A DNA stretch of 64,000 nucleotides, from contig DAOTWY010000114.1 of the NCBI GenBank assembly GCA_034435635.1, forward strand, positions 1 to 64,000, given 5' to 3'. The notes under the pieces are model-generated. The model ran no database searches and was not told the DNA's origin. It saw only the letters and a program-made list of their open reading frames with translations. This stretch comes from DAOTWY01 sp003696565. GTDB lineage: Bacteria; Chloroflexota; Anaerolineae; Aggregatilineales; Phototrophicaceae. The translations under genes were made by a program, and so were the position numbers. This document shows, in pieces, positions 33,934 through 41,094 of the stretch. The first letter of the stretch is position 1, and each line of letters begins with the position of its first letter.

Positions 33934-34777
33934 TCACCTTGTTTTTTTCTAATATTTCATCAGGAATCATTTGCCGATTGGTCATAAAAGCCGTTTGCAG
34001 GGCGTTGTGGCAATCATAAACGGCATTTTCATCCATATTCTGCACAACAACAGCAATCGCTCGTTGAATTATATTGAGATTATGTTGAACGGTTTTCATC
34101 ACCATTTCTACTGTAACAGGCTCATTAGTTTCATGCCATACATCATAATCTGTAACATGTGCCATGACACTATAAGCAATTTCTGCTTCACGCGCCAAAT
34201 ATGCCTCTGGTGAAGTTGTCATGCCGATGATGCTGCATCCCCATTGGCGGAAGATGTGGCTTTCTCCTTTTGTGCTAAAACGAGGACCTTCAATCGTGAT
34301 AAACGTTCCACCGTGATGTGCTGTTCCACCAACCTGCTTGATTGCTTCATAAAGCTGTTGATTAAATTCTGGGCAGAACGGTTCTGCCACGCCTACGTGT
34401 GCTACCAAACCGGTTTCAAAAAAGGTGCGCCCGCGGTCTAGCTTGGTGTTGTCATAAAGCTGATCTGGAATAACGATGTGACCTGGGGCATAATCTTCAC
34501 GTAGTGACCCGCAAGCACTCACGCTGATGATGAACCGTACACCAAGGGACTTAAGTGCATAGATGTTGGCGCGGTATGGTACAGTTGATGGGGTGTAAAT
34601 GTGTCCGGCTCCATGACGTGCCAAAAAAGCAACTCGCTTACCGTGTAAGGTGCCTACCATGATTTCCGACGATGGCTCACCATATGGCGTGCTGATTTGC
34701 AGAGTTTCTTTATTTGTGATTTCCGGCATGTTATATAATCCACTGCCACCAATGACGGCAATTTTAACGTCTTGCAT
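33911..34777 (-). CDS. mtnP: S-methyl-5'-thioadenosine phosphorylase
   Basis: A 288-residue nucleoside phosphorylase of the PNP/MTAP family, splitting methylthioadenosine into adenine and methylthioribose-1-phosphate. Motifs are GGSGLYNM, phosphate-binding ARHGAGHIYTP, SACGSLRE, IEGPRFSTKGES and MTTSPEAYLAREAE, with TDYDVW matching the MTAP-type base pocket. MtnA at 58.6 kb performs the next step. It is unusual inside a cell-wall gene series. Confidence 0.92.
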   Translation of the reverse strand: MQDVKIAVIGGSGLYNMPEITNKETLQISTPYGEPSSEIMVGTLHGKRVAFLARHGAGHIYTPSTVPYRANIYALKSLGVRFIISVSACGSLREDYAPGHIVIPDQLYDNTKLDRGRTFFETGLVAHVGVAEPFCPEFNQQLYEAIKQVGGTAHHGGTFITIEGPRFSTKGESHIFRQWGCSIIGMTTSPEAYLAREAEIAYSVMAHVTDYDVWHETNEPVTVEMVMKTVQHNLNIIQRAIAVVVQNMDENAVYDCHNALQTAFMTNRQMIPDEILEKNKVIVGKYFD

Positions 34778-34810
34778 ATGGGTATCCCTCCATTAACTAA
34801 TTTAGTGATT

Positions 34811-35596
34811 TTATAATGTTGCTTGGATAGCACCGCCATCTACTGGCAGCGAAACCCCCGTGATAAACCCAGCTGCTGGCGAGCATAAGAACACCGCCGC
34901 ATTGGCAAATTCTTCCGGTTTTCCTAAACGCTTTAATGGAATTGATTCAGCCGCTTTTTTTAGCTCTGCATCCACGCTTGTGTTGTTCTGTTCCGCACGG
35001 AATTTCATTAAATCGTCCACGCGCTGCGTGTGTGTGATTCCTGGTAAGATGCTGTTAACACGGATACCCTCTGGTCCGAGTTCTAAGGACAATGTTTTGG
35101 TTAAGCCGATGACTGCCGGACGGATTGCATTGGAGAGAGTGAGGTTATCTACCGGTTGCTTGACGGATATCGATGTGATGGTTAGGATGGCAGCGCGTGG
35201 CGATTGCCTAAGATAGGGGAGTGCGGCGTAAATAAGATCAACATTGCTGAGGAAGGATAATTCAGTGGCGGCACGCCAATCTTCTGGCTTAAAATCATCA
35301 AATTTACCGCCGGGCGGTCCGCCGGCATTGGTGACCAGAATATCTAAGCCGCCCAGCATTTCTGCGCTGTTCCTGACAATTTTTGCCGCGTCTGTTACGA
35401 CATCACCGGCTAGTGTAAAGACAGGATTACCGGTTTCTGCGTTGATAGCTGCGGCAGTTGTTTGCAATGTTTCTAGGTTACGGCTGTTAATAACGACAAC
35501 CGCCCCTTCCATACTAAAACGTTTGGCGGTAGCTGCACCGAGTCCTTGACTGGCTGCAGTTACTAAAACCCGAGCATTTTTTAATCCTAAGTCCAT
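34811..35596 (-). CDS. Atypical SDR family oxidoreductase
   Basis: The start is the ATG at 35596 (MDLGLKNARVLV), with GGAG 7 bases upstream; the frame runs on upstream into the fhaB gene. The Rossmann glycine motif is TAASQGLG (13-20), followed by TNAGGPPGGKF (89-99) and TSIS (141-144). The catalytic YxxxK is missing: the place reads SNAIR (S155..R159). I recall a 'BKR-like' SDR subgroup with this same SNxxR pattern, so it is a family trait and not a local loss. The substrate is unknown. It lies 5 bases after the fhaB stop. Confidence 0.85.
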   Translation of the reverse strand: MDLGLKNARVLVTAASQGLGAATAKRFSMEGAVVVINSRNLETLQTTAAAINAETGNPVFTLAGDVVTDAAKIVRNSAEMLGGLDILVTNAGGPPGGKFDDFKPEDWRAATELSFLSNVDLIYAALPYLRQSPRAAILTITSISVKQPVDNLTLSNAIRPAVIGLTKTLSLELGPEGIRVNSILPGITHTQRVDDLMKFRAEQNNTSVDAELKKAAESIPLKRLGKPEEFANAAVFLCSPAAGFITGVSLPVDGGAIQATL

Positions 35597-35600
35597 GAGA

Positions 35601-36041
35601 TTACTCCAGTTCCAACTTAAAACGTTTGTTACCGATGCCGATAATATCGCCGTTTGTAATGATGACGGTTTCATGTATGGGGACTTCGTTGAGGGTGGTG
35701 CCATTGCGGCTGCGTCGGTCTTCTAACCACCAGTGCCCATTCTTTAAGAATACTCGTGCATGTTCGCTACTAGCAAAGCTGTCATCAATTTGAATGGTGT
35801 TAGTTGGGGCGCGTCCCAGGCTTGTAAGTGGGAGAAGAGGGTATGTTTCGCCGGTGAGTAAATATTCATTTTCGGCATAGTGCATGACAATGAGCTTGCC
35901 ATAGGTACGGCGATTTGCTTCAATTTGTTGGATGGTGCTACGATAATCTTTCCAGATTATATAAAATACTGCTCCTAGGATACTTAGCAACAACGCAGCT
36001 GAAATCATCCGCAGGATAAATAGTAAAATTTCGGTATCCAT
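35601..36041 (-). CDS. fhaB: FHA-domain protein, FhaB-like
   Basis: A 146-residue protein: one N-terminal membrane segment (~7-28), then an FHA domain (~65-145) with LGRAPTNTIQIDDSFASSEHARVFL, WWLEDRRSRNGTTLNEVPI and GDIIGIGNKRFKL. In Actinobacteria FhaB (FipA) binds phosphothreonine and supports wall synthesis and division. It follows fhaA by 12 bases and precedes rodA in the same unit, as in that phylum. Confidence 0.87.
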   Translation of the reverse strand: MDTEILLFILRMISAALLLSILGAVFYIIWKDYRSTIQQIEANRRTYGKLIVMHYAENEYLLTGETYPLLPLTSLGRAPTNTIQIDDSFASSEHARVFLKNGHWWLEDRRSRNGTTLNEVPIHETVIITNGDIIGIGNKRFKLELE

Positions 36042-36053
36042 GCAGCCTTCTTT

Positions 36054-36818
36054 CTAAAGTGGATCAAATACAGCCGTTCCATCACCGGTTTCGTCAGTTG
36101 GGTTTTGCATATAGACAATTTGTGTATGTCCGATACGGATAACATCACCTGATTTTAACGGATGTTCCTTGACAGCAACACCATTAACAAAGGTTCCGGT
36201 TTTACTTGATGCGTTAAAAATGACATATGTGCCAAAACGTAGACGAATTTGAGCATGGTGACGTGATACATATGGGTCATCTATCACAATATGATTATTT
36301 TGATTTCGTCCGATGTTAATCAGCGGTTGGGTCAGGGGAATTGTTTTATTGTCATTGATGATTAAATGAGCATGAGGTGGGTGATTTGATGGTTGGGCTT
36401 GGATTGGTTGCATGGCGGCTGTGGCATCATTTATTGGGCTACTATGCCCGGCGTTAATATGTAATTTATTGATTTCAATTGTGGTATCTGCCAGTAGCTG
36501 TATTTTTGGGGGGGCGGCTAATTGATAATCCGCATTGGTTGCTAGTTCAACCAGATAGTCACATAATTTGTTAGCTAAGTGGGGGTGTTTTTGTTTTAGG
36601 GTTATATGTGTTTGCGGGTGAACAGCAATAACATATTGATCTGGTGCAAGTGGACGTGGGTCACCATTGTTAGATGGCATAAGATGATCTTCCATAGCAC
36701 GGGCTAAACGGAGGGCAATATCTTGCGCACGGATTCGCTTACCAAATAGGCTGGTAAATGCTCCTTCAATCAAGTTTTCAAGTTGTGATTCTAATTTATC
36801 GATGTGTTCTTTTTTCAT
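36054..36818 (-). CDS. fhaA: FhaA-like protein (DUF3662 plus FHA)
   Basis: The start is the ATG at 36818 (MKKEHIDKLE), with GGAGG 5 bases upstream; the longer frame runs into the 3' end of the parvulin gene. Residues ~1-115 match DUF3662 (LIEGAFTSLFGKRIRAQDIALRLARAMEDH), and ~165-245 form an FHA domain (IGRNQNNHIVIDDPYVSRHHAQIRL, KTGTFVNG). In mycobacteria FhaA binds the phosphorylated pseudokinase domain of MviN. A murJ gene is present at 27 kb, but here MurJ ends soon after its membrane segments. Confidence 0.9.
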   Translation of the reverse strand: MKKEHIDKLESQLENLIEGAFTSLFGKRIRAQDIALRLARAMEDHLMPSNNGDPRPLAPDQYVIAVHPQTHITLKQKHPHLANKLCDYLVELATNADYQLAAPPKIQLLADTTIEINKLHINAGHSSPINDATAAMQPIQAQPSNHPPHAHLIINDNKTIPLTQPLINIGRNQNNHIVIDDPYVSRHHAQIRLRFGTYVIFNASSKTGTFVNGVAVKEHPLKSGDVIRIGHTQIVYMQNPTDETGDGTAVFDPL

Positions 36819-36966
36819 CGAAACCTCCGTGTTGAAACCCACCAGACTTGATGAATGGCTTACCGAGAAATTCATTTGCATTATAACGGAGAACAAGATG
36901 ATGGCACAGTAACGGCTAAGAGAGGGTGTATCGGGCGCACCGAAAAGCACGCCCGATTGTGATGAT

Positions 36967-38313
36967 TTATAGACGACGGCGGAATTCAAATTCCGGTTCT
37001 GTTGGCACATAATCGGGCCAAGAGTTAGATGTTTCAAAGGTGTTAACTTCAGTATTATTGCGGAATTCTTCTAGCCAAGTTTCGAACTCACGCGCGATGA
37101 CAAACTCACGCTCAAGGTCTCCCATTTCACGATCTTCTCGTGCGCGTACTTGGATAATATGGAAGCCGAACTCGGTTTCTACGGGTTCACTGATTGCACC
37201 AATTTCTAGTGTGCGGGTGGCTTCACCAAATGGCTCAACAAAGCCATTAGTATTGCTCCAGCCCAACTCACCGCCTTGTGCGCCGGATGCGGTATCAATT
37301 GATGACAAGCGTGCCAAATCCGCAAACGATTCACCGTTGTTTAACGCTTCGATGATATCTAGGGCTTCAGCTTCGGTTTCTACCAGAATGTGACGCGCAT
37401 TGACCCAAATTGCTGTATCCCCAACACCTGTTACAGCTTCACCTAGTTTCATGCGCAGAGCTTGATACTCAAAATAGGCATCAATTTGCTCTCTGCTGAC
37501 CCCAGCCCGACGGCTTACATAGCTGTAAAAATCATCAATCAAATCTTGTTGATTTTCCAACTGTTCCTGATAAGGTAGGGTAGGGATAGCCGTGGCGGTG
37601 GGTGCCGGTGTTAAGCTAGGCGTAGGCGTAAATTCTGGTGTGTTGGTTGCCGTTGGTACTGGTGACGGTGTTGCAGTAACCAGTGGCGTGGGTGATGGCG
37701 TTGCACTCGGTTCCGGCTCTGGTGTGGTTTCAGGGTCAACCTCTGCAGGAGCTTCTAGTTGTGGTAATTGTAGAAATGCCAACACCTGAGCGTTGATTTC
37801 ATCTTGAGTAACGGTGATGCCACGTCGTGCTGCCTCATCGCGGATAATTTTCTCATCAATCATATCATTGATGATACGCAGCCCCATTTGATCTGGTGCG
37901 TTCAGTTCATTCCAGCGTTGTTGTATATCTTGGTCTCGTTGATATACTTGGCTGAATGCTTGGTTAATATCTGTGATCCCGGCATTCATCATTTGGCTGA
38001 TGCCGATACTGATCTTCTCACTACTTAGAACACGCTCTAACCGGATGCGATCTTGAAACTCGCCAACATGAATGTTTACACCGTTTACCTTGGCAACATT
38101 GCGGCTGGGCACAATCACTTGATTGATGAAAAAAGCAATCAGGATGATGACAGCGATAACCCCAATGGCGACAGATGTCCATAGGACGATCTGCCGCTGA
38201 AGATACGCTTCACGTTCAGCGCGGGATTGAAATTCGCGCAGAGGTTTTTTACCAGCTTCTTCTTGGGGTTGTACTGGGGGTTTTGCCTTTGGTATTGGGC
38301 GACGTTTAGCCAT
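36967..38313 (-). CDS. Membrane-anchored parvulin peptidyl-prolyl isomerase
   Basis: 448 residues: a Lys/Arg-rich cytosolic start, one membrane segment (~43-66), a SurA/PrsA-like chaperone region (~75-200), an insert of Pro/Thr-rich sequence (~200-250), and a PpiC rotamase domain (~310-405) with ARHILVETEAEA, FADLARLSSID, GGELGW and EFGFHIIQV. It helps secreted proteins fold outside the membrane. It lies 11 bases after rpsR. About 150 bases without a gene separate it from fhaA, where I see only an AT-rich leader. Confidence 0.9.
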   Translation of the reverse strand: MAKRRPIPKAKPPVQPQEEAGKKPLREFQSRAEREAYLQRQIVLWTSVAIGVIAVIILIAFFINQVIVPSRNVAKVNGVNIHVGEFQDRIRLERVLSSEKISIGISQMMNAGITDINQAFSQVYQRDQDIQQRWNELNAPDQMGLRIINDMIDEKIIRDEAARRGITVTQDEINAQVLAFLQLPQLEAPAEVDPETTPEPEPSATPSPTPLVTATPSPVPTATNTPEFTPTPSLTPAPTATAIPTLPYQEQLENQQDLIDDFYSYVSRRAGVSREQIDAYFEYQALRMKLGEAVTGVGDTAIWVNARHILVETEAEALDIIEALNNGESFADLARLSSIDTASGAQGGELGWSNTNGFVEPFGEATRTLEIGAISEPVETEFGFHIIQVRAREDREMGDLEREFVIAREFETWLEEFRNNTEVNTFETSNSWPDYVPTEPEFEFRRRL

Positions 38314-38324
38314 ACCAATGACTC

Positions 38325-38570
38325 CTATTCGCCAGATGCTACAAAGGGCAGCAAGGCTAAATGACGTGCGCGCTTAACTTCACGGGCTAATTCCCGTTGG
38401 CAGCGGGCACAGTTTCCTGTTTGGCGGCGCGGCTTGATTTTGCCGGTTTCAGTGACAAAGCGACGTAGTGTATCAATATCTTTGTAATCAAAGCAACGTC
38501 CGTCTGGGCAATATACACCACGATTGCGACGACGGCGACGCATATGTTTGTTTTTCGAATCTTGACTCAC
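38325..38570 (-). CDS. rpsR: Ribosomal protein bS18 (zinc-binding type)
   Basis: An 81-residue S18 with IDTLRRFVTETGKI and RQRELAREVKRARHLALLPF-like core. Four cysteines (YCPDGRC and NCARC) mark the C+ form that should hold zinc. The start is a GTG with GGAG 8 bases upstream. Order rpsF-ssb-rpsR is conserved across bacteria. Confidence 0.95.
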   Translation of the reverse strand: MSQDSKNKHMRRRRRNRGVYCPDGRCFDYKDIDTLRRFVTETGKIKPRRQTGNCARCQRELAREVKRARHLALLPFVASGE

Positions 38571-38590
38571 GGTTCTTCACTCCATGTTGA

Positions 38591-38989
38591 TTAAAACGCA
38601 TAATCGTCAGTATTGGGATCATCAAAATCATCATCATAATCATAATGATGAGAACGACGATCCCCAAGTAGAATCATTTCATTGGCAACTAGTTCAGTGC
38701 GGAAGTGTTTTTTACCAGTCTCATCTTCCCAGCCGCGTGTTTGTAAGCGACCTTCAACATAAACTTGTTGCCCTTTGGTCAGGTGATTTTTACAAATCTC
38801 TGCTAAATTCCCCCAAGCGACCACGTTGAACCATTCAGTTTCTTCGCGGCGTTCCCCCTCGGCAGATGTCCAGCTTCGGCTGGTGGCAACGCTAAAGCTG
38901 GTCACCGGTCTGCCACTAGGGGTATAGCGCATTTCCGGTTCTCGTCCTACCTGACCAATAATCATGACTTTGTTCAGCCCGCGTGCCAT
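38591..38989 (-). CDS. ssb: Single-stranded DNA-binding protein
   Basis: A 132-residue OB-fold SSB: MARGLNKVMIIGQVGREPEMRYTPSG, WFNVVAWGNLAEICKNHLTKGQQVYVEGRL. The C-terminus is short and acidic with a final Phe (DDDFDDPNTDDYAF), matching the tip that recruits partner proteins although it lacks the usual penultimate Pro. AGGAG stands 7 bases before the ATG. Confidence 0.95.
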   Translation of the reverse strand: MARGLNKVMIIGQVGREPEMRYTPSGRPVTSFSVATSRSWTSAEGERREETEWFNVVAWGNLAEICKNHLTKGQQVYVEGRLQTRGWEDETGKKHFRTELVANEMILLGDRRSHHYDYDDDFDDPNTDDYAF

Positions 38990-38999
38990 CAGCTAGCTC

Positions 39000-39299
39000 C
39001 TACTCGTCAGCACGGACGACAAGGTGTCTTAAAACCTGCGGGGAAAGGCGTAATTCACGCTCTAATTCGTCAATAGCACCGCTTTCTACATCAGCATAAT
39101 AGATGACATAGTAGGCTTCGCGTTGCCCTTCAATTTCATAGGCAAGCCGCCGCCGTCCCCAGTGGGTGGTGTCAATTTTGGTCACAGTGCCTTGACCGTC
39201 AGCTTCGATAAATCCTTTGATTTGTTCGAAGGATTCTTTCATTGCCTCTTCGTTGGCATCCAACTTAAATACAACAGTAATTTCGTATGAACGTTTCAT
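39000..39299 (-). CDS. rpsF: Ribosomal protein bS6
   Basis: The start is set at 39299 (MKRSYEITVVF), the usual S6 N-terminus; an upstream in-frame ATG at 39332 would add 11 untypical residues. The family core is GRRRLAYEIEGQREAYYVIYY and LERELRLSPQVLRHLVV. S6 pairs with S18 on the 30S platform. It is the first gene of the ten-gene unit down to the PBP homologue. Confidence 0.95.
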   Translation of the reverse strand: MKRSYEITVVFKLDANEEAMKESFEQIKGFIEADGQGTVTKIDTTHWGRRRLAYEIEGQREAYYVIYYADVESGAIDELERELRLSPQVLRHLVVRADE

Positions 39300-39390
39300 G
39301 GGTATATGGAATTCCCCTTTCCATGGATACAAGCCTCACCCAACACGGGCGTGTTGTTGTGAAGCGGAAAGTTAAACAAGTCAGGGGATG

Positions 39391-39419
39391 ATACTACATG
39401 AGTCATCCCTGTTTGACAA
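39391..39419 (-). promoter_or_regulatory. Promoter of the rpsF operon, overlapped by a hairpin
   Basis: On the minus strand TTGTCA (39414-39419), a 17-base spacer and TAGTAT (39391-39396) lie ~92 bases before the rpsF start, across the 3' end of the upstream gene. An imperfect inverted repeat, CAGGGGATGA (39382-39391) with TCATCCCTG (39403-39411), covers the same bases and could be an upstream terminator or an operator. Confidence 0.6.
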
Positions 39420-40839
39420 GTGCTAACCGCGAACTTGCCAATGCTAATGCGACAGTCAACCAAAACAATGTGATTAACGGCTGAAAATCCAACCGGAAGA
39501 AATATAGATCTGCCGCACCATTGACTAAAGCTGTGACTAATGCAGCATGATACCCTAGATGAATAGAATCTAACTCTGGGTCATGTTTGGCAATACGCCA
39601 AGTGTGAAGCCCATATAAAAACACACCGCTCATCGCCATGAGAAAAATCGCTACACCAACCAAACCAATTTGGTTTGCCATAATCAGATACATATTGGCG
39701 ACATCGGTGTAAATATCAATATCCGGTGTACCAGTAAACCCCACGCCGAAAATTGGATAACGGCTGATTAATCTTAACGAGTCGGTATATTCTCCAATAC
39801 GCATTTGGGTAGAAAGATCGGACGCGGTGAAGGCTTCTACAAAACGCTGTAAATAAGCTTGTGTTTGTGGCAACAACAGCGATAATCCACCAACAAAAAT
39901 TAATAAAGGAATGAATCGTCGATATTTGGCGAATGCAATCACTAACAAGCCTGCCGCAAAAGCTAATGCGGATGCACGCGAAAACGTTAACACGAGTGCT
40001 ATAGTTACCACTGCTAGCACAAATAATGTCAGCGTGCGGTATTTTAAAACAGGTTTTTGTGCAAAAACTTGTGGTGCGATAATCACCGCGCTAATTGCTA
40101 ACATCCCCGCTAAGGAGTTTGGTCCGATCCAAGTACCGATGGCGCGTTCTGGTAGTGCCGGGTTTGATTCGATATATTGAATTGTCCCTCCAACTGGATA
40201 GCCGAATCGCCCTAATCGACTTAATGCTAAGTCCGCTATGTGGTCTGGCAGGATGTATAGAAAAATTGCTAATGCGGATTGAACTGCTGCACCTATGAGA
40301 ATGACTAACACCAGCCGTCGCAACACCTGAGGATCATGCAATAAATCTACAACAATAAATACCAAACCTAAGGCGAGGAGTGTTCCAGCAAATTGCCGCG
40401 CAATATTTAATGTCATGGGGGAGTGCCGCAAACCAAGCGCAAATGCTAATAAAAGCCAGCAAACATATGCAAAGATCAGAATGTGAACAGGGGTTAATGT
40501 GATTGTCCGTCGCTTTCCAGTCATCCATAGGCTGATATATACTATGAGAAAACCACCCGCGGCACTATCAATTAAAGTAGGGGTAAAGCCAATATCAAAT
40601 GGCACAGTGCCGAATGGCAGCAACATCATCACTGCGATAATGGCGTATAATGCTGCATGAATATCTGTCAGTAAATAAAGAGCTATAACCCCACCAATAA
40701 CTCCGCCAGCAAGCAGTTCTGGTTCAAGCAATAAAGACGCAATACCTAACCCACCGCCGATGATGCCAATTGCTGCGCCAATAATTAGTGCGTAAGTTTT
40801 TCTATCCAATTGATTCAGCCAGATTTGAATCTGTTGCAT
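39403..40839 (-). CDS. O-antigen ligase/polymerase (Wzy_C) family membrane protein
   Basis: A 478-residue protein with about 12 membrane segments. The typical TFSRASAL segment and a large loop (~325-385, ending RYPIFGVGFTG and NMYLIMANQIGLVG) match the WaaL/Wzy family. It probably joins or polymerises the glycan built by the genes at 43-48 kb. Unlike the similar gene at 1.9 kb it has no TPR tail. AAAGGA precedes the ATG. Confidence 0.87.
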   Translation of the reverse strand: MQQIQIWLNQLDRKTYALIIGAAIGIIGGGLGIASLLLEPELLAGGVIGGVIALYLLTDIHAALYAIIAVMMLLPFGTVPFDIGFTPTLIDSAAGGFLIVYISLWMTGKRRTITLTPVHILIFAYVCWLLLAFALGLRHSPMTLNIARQFAGTLLALGLVFIVVDLLHDPQVLRRLVLVILIGAAVQSALAIFLYILPDHIADLALSRLGRFGYPVGGTIQYIESNPALPERAIGTWIGPNSLAGMLAISAVIIAPQVFAQKPVLKYRTLTLFVLAVVTIALVLTFSRASALAFAAGLLVIAFAKYRRFIPLLIFVGGLSLLLPQTQAYLQRFVEAFTASDLSTQMRIGEYTDSLRLISRYPIFGVGFTGTPDIDIYTDVANMYLIMANQIGLVGVAIFLMAMSGVFLYGLHTWRIAKHDPELDSIHLGYHAALVTALVNGAADLYFFRLDFQPLITLFWLTVALALASSRLALVKQG

Positions 40840-40878
40840 GATTATCCTTTAGCTGTTCAACGGTGTTTAAACAATCAC

Positions 40879-41094
40879 TTATGTGAATACAGGTATGATA
40901 AAGACTAACAGCAACCCAAATGCAATAAACGCCACTCCACGCCCACGATTTGTGCTGTGCCAATCATCTGGCATGGGATAATCGGGGTAGGCGCGTAAAA
41001 ATTTTTCTAGTTCCCACATGCGTGCTGGGTTTGCCATAATCAACACACCGATACTAAATGACAATAGGCTTATAATAATCAGGATGACCGCCAT
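40879..41094 (-). CDS. Small two-TM membrane protein
   Basis: A 71-residue protein with hydrophobic segments at ~2-20 and ~52-70 and a polar centre (ARMWELEKFLRAYPDYPMPDDWHSTNRGRG). It overlaps the end of the YfhO-like gene by 16 bases and precedes the Wzy-like gene. It is probably real: the composition is clearly membrane-like and the overlap suggests coupling. I do not recognise the family. Confidence 0.6.
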   Translation of the reverse strand: MAVILIIISLLSFSIGVLIMANPARMWELEKFLRAYPDYPMPDDWHSTNRGRGVAFIAFGLLLVFIIPVFT

